DNA from: Gossypium raimondii
Taxonomy: Eukaryota; Streptophyta; Magnoliopsida; Malvales; Malvaceae
Assembly: GCF_025698545.1 (NCBI RefSeq)
Contig: NC_068566.1
Location: forward strand, 2,091,362-2,155,361
Reading direction: 5' to 3'
Length of the DNA: 64,000 nt
The notes beneath the pieces are model-generated. The model had not been told where the DNA came from, did not search any database, and saw only the letters and a program-made list of their open reading frames with translations. How positions within the stretch are numbered: the stretch's first letter is position 1; each line of letters opens with the position of its first letter. The translations under genes and the position numbers were made by a program. Shown in pieces: positions 25,873-34,682 of the stretch.

Positions 25873-28379
25873 ACTTTTACCTTCTAATTGGATCTTTGAA
25901 AGTATTCGTATTATATCAATAGCATCCTTCTTTTAGTTTAGGTATTAAATGTTAGCTCAAAAGTGATATGAAATATATCCAAAACACAAATAAAATTATA
26001 AACATACGTGTAAATATTACATGGATAAGTTGAGTTTAACATGTTAAAAGAACCTCTTAAATTTTAATGATATTGTCTATTTTTTTAACATGTCATCCAT
26101 GTTGTCCATACGATAAGTATGGATGAATTTTGAATATGCTTCATGTGAAATCCATTTTGGCAATTAACATCTAAAATAATGGCTAAGCTTACAAAAAGAT
26201 CAATTTGATATAAAATTAGTACTTTTAAATTTCAATTGGAACGTTTTGAAGTTTAGACGTCAATTAAATAAAAGTTCAAAGACTAATATTTGTTCGGTTA
26301 GTAGGATATCGCCAATTAGTGTTGGATGTAATAGTAAAGCACATTGCACTTATAAAGAGAGAACTCATATTTAAACCTTAAAGATGACATTGTTGAGAGG
26401 AGTCACAAACCCTGAAAAGATTAATCTCTATTAACCGTAAAACAAACATGAAAGCATATCGAGATAGTCATATTGTGAAATGATGGAGTCTATGGCACCA
26501 ATATGCCATAATTTTTAATTTTGGCAACCATTTGGGATTTCATTAAACACAAAAGGCCACAAAAACGGATCATAGAACAGTCCTACGGATCAGGCCTATA
26601 ATCGAGTCAGCCAACCCAACAACAACCAATGGAAAACCAAAACAAAAGCTCATAATTTGTTGTATGATCGATATGAATCTCATGTACATATTTCTGTCTA
26701 TAGTACATAAATCCTTCTAATTAACCTCGATTATCAAAGATTTAATACTTTAGAACTTGAATCAAATTTGGTATGTAATGAGATGTCCTATTAGTTTTAG
26801 CAATAGCCCAACTCCATTTAGTAACTTTGGGATTTGACCCATAATTCACTTTGATGAGTCCAAGAAGTACCCAAGGCAGGCCTTAAATAGATCATTCATG
26901 GACCACATCTATATATTGTAACCCAATGACAGTGGCTTCATTACTTCTCAACAAGTTTAGGGTTTACAAATAAGAGGTTCTGATAAATCAAGTTAAATAG
27001 ATTGATACAAGTATTAATGTCATGTATAATTATTTAGGTTGGGATGAAGTTGGAATATTAAATACAAGCCGAAGTTTCATCTTACATAAGCTTAACTTTT
27101 TACTAAAATTCATTTTTCGACTTTAATTTTTCTCTAACCCTCACAAATATCAAATAAATATTCAAAATTAGACGAGTAACCCCATCTTTAAGCAGGCTTA
27201 TTACAAACAAAGCACTATCTGTGCATCGTTTAGAATTGGATGATATTAAATTTAGATGTTATTGATTTTATAACAGACGTAAAGTTATACAAGACAAATA
27301 ATGTTTTAGAATCGATCGATGATTAAATTAGATAGTTCATCGATTCAATTAAAAATCATTAAAATTTAAAATATATATTAAAAATTTTAATAATCCAGTT
27401 TAACCAATTTTTAGTCGATTCAATCAGTCTATACTAATTCCGGATTTAATCGATTCCAAATCATTCTTTAAATCAATCCCCAATTAATTTCAAGTCCAAC
27501 CAATTCATTCAATTGGTCCAGTTCAGTTAATAAAAGAAAATACAAATTTCTTTTTGCATGCACAAATCATTAGGAAACAAATAGAAATATTTTGGTTTTA
27601 ATTATATATTATTACCCTTTTGTCAAATCATCATTTACAAGCGATGGTATCAAATTAACAAATTATTAACTCCATAGACATCAAATATCATCGCAAATTC
27701 TGCGACCCTAAATTTTATATCCAGTTTTCTCAAACTTTTTGGCTCAAAAGCATCAAATTAGTATTGTCGACACGAATCATCATAGTTATAGAGGTTGCTA
27801 AATAAAACAGCGGCGAAATTAATGCAGCAATTAGAGGAAAATGGAGCAAAGCATGAAATTTGCGCAGTGGGAACCAACCATGCAAACCTCATTAAGATAT
27901 GAAATGTGTGTCAAAAATTCCCAGTTGTGAAAATCCCGAATCTGCCTGACATAACATAGACTAATGTGTCATTTCTTTGTAGATATGAAGAAATCATCAT
28001 CATTTAAACTTTGCACTTGTCATTTACCCAATAGTGATTTAAGCTTTGGATGCCAAATTGGCGCAAATACACTTAATTTGTATTGCACTTTTGCTTGTCT
28101 TATCAGTCTAGATTTGTTGTTGGTGGAAAAACAGTGTGAAATCTGTCTTCCAATATTCCATACACATAATCAAACAGATTCCAGTCTCAATTGAAGGTTA
28201 ATTATTTAGTGACTTCTTATCTGAATGATTTAGAGTTGATTTAAGATCAAGTGTAGAGTCAGAGGTTTATCCTGTCTAAATTTAAGCTCAAGTATTGAGT
28301 AGTCTTTTACAGGAATGAATAAAGTGATTGAGAGTAGATCATGAGTAGTAATGAATAGTGATGATTTTGGTATTTATAA
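25873..28379. other. Intergenic, no gene recognised
   Basis: AT-rich. 27310-27530 holds a decayed inverted or dispersed repeat built on 'cgattcaatt/aattggtcc'. The ORF at 27964-28194 has no recognisable homology. Confidence 0.4.
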
Positions 28380-28760
28380 ATGGGATAAATTATAAAAATA
28401 ATCAAATTTTTTTTGTCTCATATTACATTTTAGTTATTTATATTATTGTTTTCTTACAAAATGGTCACTTTGCTGTTAAGTTCCGTTACCTCCCAAATGG
28501 CAACCTTACGTGGTAGTCCAAATGGGTTTTAAATGCCAACTTGGATGTCTAAGTGGGACGATAATAAGTTTTTATTTAATCAAAAATTTTAAATTAATTA
28601 CACCATGAACTGAAAATGAAAAATTGCTCGCCTCTTTTTTCTTTTAGTTTTATTTCTCATTTTAACTAGAAAAATTATTCTCATCCCAGTTGGCATTTAA
28701 AACCTATTTGGGCTGCCACATAGGATTGTCGTTAGGGAGCTTAAAGGTAGAGTGACTACT
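28380..28760. repeat. Foldback MITE, relative of 5877-6322
   Basis: Shares 'ttacattttagttatt', 'aaatggtcactttgctgtta', 'ttccgttacctccc', 'aaatgggttttaaatgcca' with the 5.9-kb element. The inverted right arm (ttggcatttaaaacc, gattgtcgttaggga) ends earlier, so it is truncated. Confidence 0.65.
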
Positions 28761-28934
28761 TCATTTTTATTAAATTTTTGTAACTTACTAAATTTGGGTA
28801 TTTTACAAATTCAAATATTCATCTGATAATTAATTTAATTCATATTCAAAATTTAAAACAAATCACAAATACAAATGTTACAAAAAAAATTGTATCTCAA
28901 TTGTTAATAAATTGGTGAATAGGGACTCAAATTT

Positions 28935-29365
28935 TGGGCAAAATTGCAGTGTTGATGGATTGTCTTTCAACCAAAACTGTTGTCAACAATCATGCCTTGA
29001 ATCTGACCTTGTATTGATAATTATGTGAAAATAGAACATCGGTAATGACAATATATCGCAAAAAAAAAAAGAGAAATAAAAATAAAGAACACACAGATTT
29101 TTACGTGGAAATTCTTTCGGGAAAAAATTCACGGGTAGAGGAGAAGAAAATTCACTATGTTGAATTCGAATGATTACAAGAGGAGTTTTAACTACATCTA
29201 TTTATAGGTTGAAAAAACCTAATTCTAATCAAAGTCAAATATATTATGCTAATAAATGCTAAATATATTATAATCATAAATACTAAATCTTCTAGAAGGA
29301 AGATATATTTTGTTTAACTTGACTTGCAAGCAATCTCTTAAAATTTGGGTCAAACAACTCTAACA
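28935..29365 (-). repeat. Copia 3' LTR, full length (431 bp)
   Basis: On the minus strand it starts TGTTAGAGTTG and ends TTTTGCCCA. Flanked outside by AATTT and inside by the polypurine tract. 29155-29365 matches 34480-34677, differing by an indel near 29182 and scattered substitutions. Confidence 0.8.
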
Positions 29366-29425
29366 ATCTCCACCTTGACACGAATCCTCAACGAACAAGT
29401 TTTTCACCTCTTCCATAAAACCCCT

Positions 29426-29600
29426 TGTTGACACCATTTTTTTGGATGGAAAACGGGGTCGACTTGGGTTTTTGAAAATGAAAACGAAAATGGGAGTCGC
29501 CACCAATCCTTTTTGATAAGGTGTGATCGGGTCACCTTGAAAAGTGATTGTTTTTAATAAATGATTTGATTTTATTAAAATAACAAGTTTGGTCCACGAA
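29426..29600 (-). repeat. Gypsy 3' LTR stub (175 bp)
   Basis: Near-identical to 30858-31032 (same 'atggaaaacggggtcgactt' and 'gggagtcgccaccaatcc' blocks). Homology stops abruptly after 'tttggtccacgaa' at 29600, where internal sequence begins, so most of the LTR has been lost by deletion. Confidence 0.85.
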
Positions 29601-29619
29601 TTGACATTAAGGTATCAAC

Positions 29620-29870
29620 CTGGCATTGAGGTCTAATGTGAACATGCGCTCCTTGTTGACACATATTCGGTTGTGCCTGAGTGCTTGTTGGGGCAAAACC
29701 TGGAGGATAAACATGGTCCTCCTAATCAACTCCCGAATCGATGGCAGGGCCTTTTCCTTTATTAGCCAATAATTGTGTCAATTGGCTCATCATGGCTCTT
29801 TGGGATTCCAGCATATCCAATTGTTCTTGCATCTTATCTTGCATTTCTTTCTGATTCAATTACATTTAGA
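29620..29870 (-). pseudogene. Gypsy gag N-terminal remnant
   Basis: The minus strand reads a coiled-coil-like QKEMQDKMQEQLDMLESQ followed by RAMMSQLTQLLANKGKG and, after one stop codon, VYPPGFAPTS. This arrangement is typical of gag in plant Gypsy elements. It is cut off at the junction with the 3' LTR stub. Confidence 0.75.
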
Positions 29871-30839
29871 AAACTTTTCTAGAAAGCAAATTCATTTACA
29901 TAAAGCGGATACATGTACGACCTCACCCTCATATTCTAAGAAACAACATCGATCTTTTTCTTCATCTGCACATTTGAGGTAATCTCACCAATTGAGGTCA
30001 TTGCTAGCTCCTTTTCTTGATCTTGGTCGCGATCTATCACCTACCCATCTTCATAAAACTCGTCAACTTCTTTAAGGGTGTTGGAACGTCGAAGGCCCTT
30101 AGACGATCGCCTTGAATCCACAGGCCCCGGAGCAAGGTCACGAACTCTTCCATCGCCATTCTTGTATTTCTCAGAATATATTCGGGAAATCGTATTGTTT
30201 TCCAATTTATCAAGGAATTCGTATTCCATGACAAGCTTTCTAATTTAGTAATCGGACTTGAATCAATATCTCTTTCCTAAGATGCAAATGCAATGCAATC
30301 ATAATCAAAACACAACAAGAGGGGTTAGTACAAAATAGAAGCAAACAAGGAAAACAGAAAGTACCTAATCAGGAAACCACTAGGGATTTGGAGTGGCTCT
30401 ACCTAGGTTAAGTTCCTAAGTCCACTATATGAGGGTTGGTTCTAAAGTCAAGGTACCCGAACCAGCAGATTCCTCGATCTTCACCCATTATAGGGTCATA
30501 CAGACCGAGTTCGGTTCAGAGGAATACATTTCCCTATGGCTGCACGGAGATGAAAATCTCACAAAGATATAGGTACGGATGTATCCCGAAAGTGATCCAC
30601 TATCCTGCACGGAGGTGAAAACCTCACGAAGGACTAGCTTTTCACTCCCACTTAAAAAGGTGTGACCAACAGTTATGCAATGCAATGCAGAAATATATAA
30701 AAATTTAAAATACAAAACATGATGAAAACTCAAAACAATTGAAATGCAATGAGAGGATCGTATATTTAAATCACATTTTCAACTTTCGACAAAAAGACAA
30801 GAAATAATCAACTCGTGGCTTGACTCTCTTATTTAAAGT
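29871..30839 (-). other. Gypsy internal leader region
   Basis: Sequence between the primer-binding site and gag. Overlapping minus-strand ORFs at 30037-30234 (62-65 codons) show no recognisable domain. Short repeats of 'tgcacggaggtgaaaa' type occur near 30541 and 30608. Confidence 0.5.
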
Positions 30840-30856
30840 CCCAGTGAGTCGCCAAG
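30840..30856 (-). other. Candidate primer-binding site of the Gypsy element
   Basis: The minus strand reads TGGCGACTCACTGGGAC, starting a few bases after the LTR end. A TGG start directly after the 5' LTR is the hallmark of a tRNA primer-binding site and fixes the element's orientation. The tRNA was not identified. Confidence 0.65.
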
Positions 30857-31211
30857 TCATTGACACCATTTTTTTGGATGGAAAACGGGGTCGACTTGGG
30901 TTTTTGAAAATGAAAACGAAAATGGGAGTCGCCACCAATCCTTTTTTATAAGGTGTGATCGGGTCATCTTGAAAAGTGGTTATTTTTAATAAATGATTTG
31001 ATTTTATTAAAATAACAAGTTTGGTCCACGAAATTCAGAAAAACATGTTCGGGAGTCGGTTACGCACGAGGAAGGATTAGCACCCTCGATACGCCCAAAA
31101 TTGGTACCTAGTTGATTACTTAATGTCTTAGTGTCGAAAAATTGAAAACTTTAATGAAATTTAAAATATGATCCTAAAAAAAAACTCGGATGATATGGAT
31201 TGAAATTCAAG

Positions 31212-31761
31212 AGGATATTTGGCTATTCGGTTAAATGAGAAAAATCGACACCCAGCACCTTAGGGCACGTTTTCTCGAATTTTCAAATGCAAAACATTGC
31301 CTTATTTTAAAATTTTTAAAAGGATATTTAGCCATTTGGTTGAACGAGAAAAATCGACACCCAGCACCTTAGGGCACGTTTTCTCGAATTTCCCAAATGC
31401 AAAAACATTGCCTTATTTCAAAAATTCTTTAAAAGGATATTTAGCCATTTGGTTGAACGAGAAAAACCGACACCCAGCACCTTAGGGCACGTTCTCTCGA
31501 ATTTCCCAAACGCAAAACGTTGCCTTATTTTAAAATTTTTAAAAGGATATTTAGCCAGTTGGTTGAATGAGAAAAATCGACACCCAGCACCTTAGGGCAC
31601 GTTTTCTCGAATTTCTCAAACGCAAAACATTGCCTTATTTGAAAATTTTTAAAAGGATATTTAGCCATTTGGTTGAATGAGAGAAATCGACACCCAGCAC
31701 CTTAGGGCACGTTTTCTCGAATTTCCCAAACGCCAAAAATTGCCTTATTTGAAAATTTTTG
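31212..31761. repeat. Five tandem ~110-bp repeats in Gypsy LTR
   Basis: Units start at 31212, 31321, 31434, 31544 and 31654. Each contains 'aggatattt', 'gacacccagcaccttag', 'ggcacgtttt' and 'ttgccttatt'. Unit lengths are 107-113 bp with few substitutions, so the array is fairly young. Not CRISPR: there are no unique spacers. Confidence 0.92.
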
Positions 31762-31998
31762 TTTTTGATAAATCCGAGTAAAATGTAAGATAATGATAAT
31801 AATGATAATGTAAATAACACAAGCAAAATAAGAAAAGATAAATAAATAAGATGGCAAATATATAATGAAAAGAAATCAACAAATAAAAGTAAATAAACAA
31901 ATATAAAATTAAAGCACCTAAATAAAATAATAATAATAATGAGCATGTAAATAAATAAATAAATTAACACCAAATGAAACAATAATAGTGAATAACAT

Positions 31999-32287
31999 TA
32001 TAATATATATATATATATATGTATGTGTATTTTAAAAATATTAAATAAAGAATATATATAAGTAAGCATATACATATATATGTATGTAACTATCATAAAA
32101 TAAAAAGTATATATATAGATATATGTATGAATCATAAAATATAAAGAACACATATATAAAATACATATTAAAAAAATGAAGAATATGTAAGTGTACATAT
32201 ATATTACAAAAAGTATGTGTGTAAGTATATAAAAAATATATGTATATATATAAAAAACGTATATATATAAGGGCAATTATAATAATG

Positions 32288-32340
<53 letters not shown>
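31999..32340. repeat. Microsatellite-rich block: TA and ATA tracts
   Basis: TA tract at about 31999-32020, scattered TATATG/TACATA runs to 32275, then a long ATA trinucleotide run at about 32283-32335. All within the Gypsy LTR. Overlapping ORFs are low-complexity. Confidence 0.85.
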
Positions 32341-32344
<4 letters not shown>

Positions 32345-32761
32345 AAAGTAATAATGTTAAAAAAACAATTGACTAAATAATAAAAGATGCTAAAAAAGGA
32401 TTAAATCAAAATAAAAACGAAGATACATGGCCAATTTGAAATAATAAATAAAAAAGGATCAAATTGCGACACGTGCAAAAAGGGAAGGACCGAAACAGTA
32501 AATAAACCAAATTTCTAAAACGCAGCACTTCAGTGGACTAAAATGAAACAAAAGTAAAACTTCAGGGCTAGATCCAAAATAAATGAAAATAATGAAAAAA
32601 GGCTGAATTGAAGTGCGTTGTAGAGTCGAGGGACTGCGCGCAATTATACCCTTTAAAGAAAACACGCGGATCCTTCCTCGTGTCAAGTCACCGCATGGTC
32701 GAGAACCAAAACAGCGTCGTTTGGCACCGACCTAAGGGTAAACGCGTCGTTTCCTTTTGGC

Positions 32762-33299
32762 TATTTAAGCCAATTTTTTTTAAACAAAAACTCATTTCAG
32801 CCCCTCACCCTAAAAAAAAATCAGAGCTCCTCTCCCCTCTTAAAGCTCCGGCCTGGATCCGATCAAACGCTCTGGCGTGCCTCCACCGTAGATCCGCCGC
32901 AGGCGGTGGCCGGAGGTACAAAATGGAACCTTTCCGGTTCCTTTTTGAAGCCAATGACCTCTTGAGCACAGATCCAACGCCGAATCTTGTGAAAGGTGAG
33001 CCCAACCCCAAAAAACGAGGAGTAACCGTCCTTCTCCTCCCCCTCCGGCACGGCGCAGGTAAGGTTTTTTTATTTTTGTTGTTTTTTTAGTTATTTAGAG
33101 TAGAAGATGAAAATAAACAGAAAAAAATGGGTAGATTCGGACACAAAAAATCACCTTTTATTTCTTGTTTTTTTTTTTTAAAGGGACCGAATCCCTTACA
33201 ATTTGTTTTTGTTTGGCTTTTATAGCCATTACAACTTGTTCCTTTAATGTTCTTGTCATTTCTGTCGCAGGTGCAAGTGGGGCGTCGGTGGCGCGGTGA
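32762..33299 (+). other. Gene-like antisense unit inside the Gypsy LTR
   Basis: On the plus strand, opposite to the element: TATTTAA at 32762, a pyrimidine-rich leader (ctcctctcccctc), ATG at 32923, donor CAG|GTAAGG at 33059 and acceptor tgtcgcag at 33270. Splicing 32923-33058 to 33271-33299 gives an in-frame ORF of 54 codons (MEPFRFLFEAND... to ...GASVAR) ending in TGA. Another donor, AAAG|GTGAGC, lies at 32996. The block is much more GC-rich than its surroundings. No homolog recognised; expression is unproven. Confidence 0.35.
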
Positions 33300-33509
33300 C
33301 GGGACGTATGCAGCGGCCAACAGAGCTAGGGGCAGAGGGTTACGGCGCTAGGGTTTCTTTTCTGAAACCCTAGCTTGACTTTTGGGGGATTTGGGCTCTA
33401 AATTTGGGCTATAAAATTTGGGTTAGGCTAGTTGGGTTTCGGGGTTAATTTGGGTTTGTTTAAGTTGGGCCCGGGCAAATGGGCTTGTACACCCCTTAAG
33501 GGTTGAACT

Positions 33510-33668
33510 TTAGCAATGAACACCAACCAAGTCTAAGCAATGCTCAAACTTGGTTATAGGAAGTGACTTAGTCATCATATCTGCAGGATTTTCATGAGTA
33601 CTAATTTTGCTCACAACAATATAACCACGGGCAATAATATCACGAACAAAATGATACCGAACATCAAT
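33510..33668 (-). pseudogene. Copia RNase H C-terminal remnant
   Basis: The minus strand reads [14 protein letters not shown], then [17 protein letters not shown] and [10 protein letters not shown] before a stop, the canonical end of plant Copia polyprotein. It is fused, out of frame, to the start of protease at a deletion junction near 33665-33669. Confidence 0.9.
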
Positions 33669-34473
33669 CCCGATTGGGACTCCTGTGAAAGGTGCAGCCC
33701 GAATCAAGGATCCACTCATCACTCACTTTAGAATTGTTGACAGAAGCAATTAGAAGTTCACCATCGCTGTAGTCTTCTACAACATCAGCTTCACCGAAAT
33801 TTTCTAGTTGTTTTCCCTTTTGATTTGCAGCCTCCCTTTTGATCTTGTTCTATAGCTTATAACACTCAGATTTAATGTGTCCTTTCTTCTTGCAGAATTT
33901 ACAAGTTTTACCTCTATTTGAATACTTCAATCTACCCTTAGATTTACCGCGAAGATTCTGTTCCTGTGTCCTTTCACGATCATCATCAGCATTTCGATCT
34001 TATCTCCCATGAACAATGAGACCCTCTCCCTTAGAGTCAAGTTTAACCACAAGATGTTTCATCTTATCATACGAGGTCAAAGAATCATAAACCTCATTAA
34101 TTGTGAGAGACTCGCAGCTATATAAAATTGTGTCTCTAAAGGTTGAATAAGATGGGGGCAACGAACAAAGTAGAATCAACCCTAGATCTTCTTTATCATA
34201 CTAAACCTCCATGGCCTCCAAGTTTGAGAGAATTTTTCTAAACACTGTTTAGTGTTCGTGCACAGACGCACCTTCCTCCAAACGATGAGCATAAAGACGT
34301 TACTTCACATGCAACTTGTTGGTTAGAGTTTTCAACATACATATTTGTTCCAGCCTCTTCCATAATGCAACGGCGGTCTTCTCCTTCATCACATCTTGCA
34401 AAATTTCGTTAGACAAATGCAGATGTAATTGTGTTAGCGCCTTTCGATCCTTACTCTTCTTCTCTTTATCCAT
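33669..34473 (-). pseudogene. Copia gag with zinc knuckle and protease start
   Basis: Starts MDKEKKS at 34473. Recognisable parts: LHLSNEILQDVMKEKTA, a KLHVK-stop, LPPSYSTFRD, the CCHC knuckle CKFCKKKGHIKSEC (plus about 33864-33905) and the protease motif [10 protein letters not shown]. At least three stop codons interrupt it. The region between the LTR stub and the ATG is only 7 bp, so leader and primer-binding site are deleted. Confidence 0.85.
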
Positions 34474-34479
34474 TAATGT

Positions 34480-34677
34480 CTATGTTGAATTCGAATGATT
34501 ACAATAGATCTATTTATAAGTTGAAAAAACCTAATTCTAATTAAAGTCAAATATATTATGCTAATAAATACTAAATATATTATACTCATAAGTACTAAAT
34601 ATTCTAGAAAGAAGATATGTTTTGTTTAACTTGACTTACAAATAATCTATTAAAATTTGAGTCACACAACTCTAACA
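34480..34677 (-). repeat. Copia 5' LTR, truncated (198 bp)
   Basis: Matches 29155-29365 of the 3' LTR, beginning TGTTAGAGTTG on the minus strand. The terminal 220 bp present in the 3' LTR are missing. Flanked outside by AATTT. Confidence 0.8.
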
Positions 34678-34682
34678 AATTT

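Larger units (their letters stand above)
29426..33491 (-). mobile_element. Deleted Ty3/Gypsy element nested in the Copia element
   Basis: Flanked by CCCCT at 29421-29425 and 33492-33496, a 5-bp target duplication made in Copia sequence. On the minus strand: full 5' LTR (33491-30861), primer-binding site TGGCGACTCACTGGGAC, leader, a gag remnant (about 29870-29620), then directly a 175-bp stub of the 3' LTR (29600-29426). Protease, reverse transcriptase, RNase H, integrase and most of the 3' LTR are absent. The primer-binding site resembles that of Tat/Ogre-like Gypsy elements from memory; lineage is tentative. Confidence 0.88.
30861..33491 (-). repeat. Gypsy 5' LTR, full length (about 2.63 kb)
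   Basis: On the minus strand it runs from TGTACAAGCCC to TGGTGTCA (TG...CA). It carries five tandem 110-bp repeats, a 350-bp microsatellite-rich AT block and a GC-rich, gene-like segment on the opposite strand (32762-33299). Confidence 0.85.
28935..34677 (-). mobile_element. Deleted Ty1/Copia retrotransposon, minus strand, interrupted
   Basis: Identical 5-bp AATTT flanks at 28930-28934 and 34678-34682 mark a target duplication. On the minus strand: partial 5' LTR (34677-34480), gag with zinc knuckle (34473-33727), start of protease (DSGCTF), a deletion, the last part of RNase H, then a polypurine tract (AAGGTGGAGATTG, plus about 29363-29377) and the 3' LTR (29365-28935). The 5' LTR starts TGTTAGAG. 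A Gypsy element sits between the pol stop and the polypurine tract. Nearly all integrase and reverse transcriptase are gone, and the 5' LTR lacks its end and the primer-binding site, so it is immobile on its own. Confidence 0.9.

Noticed and set aside
31212-31761. Regularly spaced repeats that could suggest a CRISPR array
   Set aside because: The whole 110-bp unit repeats without unique spacers, inside a plant LTR.
31635-32276. Minus-strand ORFs of 92 and 115 codons
   Set aside because: Ile/Tyr/Phe-rich translations of microsatellite and tandem-repeat DNA in the Gypsy LTR.
32608-33090. 160-codon plus-strand ORF
   Set aside because: Its first part runs through what looks like promoter and leader sequence; only the later ATG at 32923 fits a gene-like structure, reported separately with low confidence.
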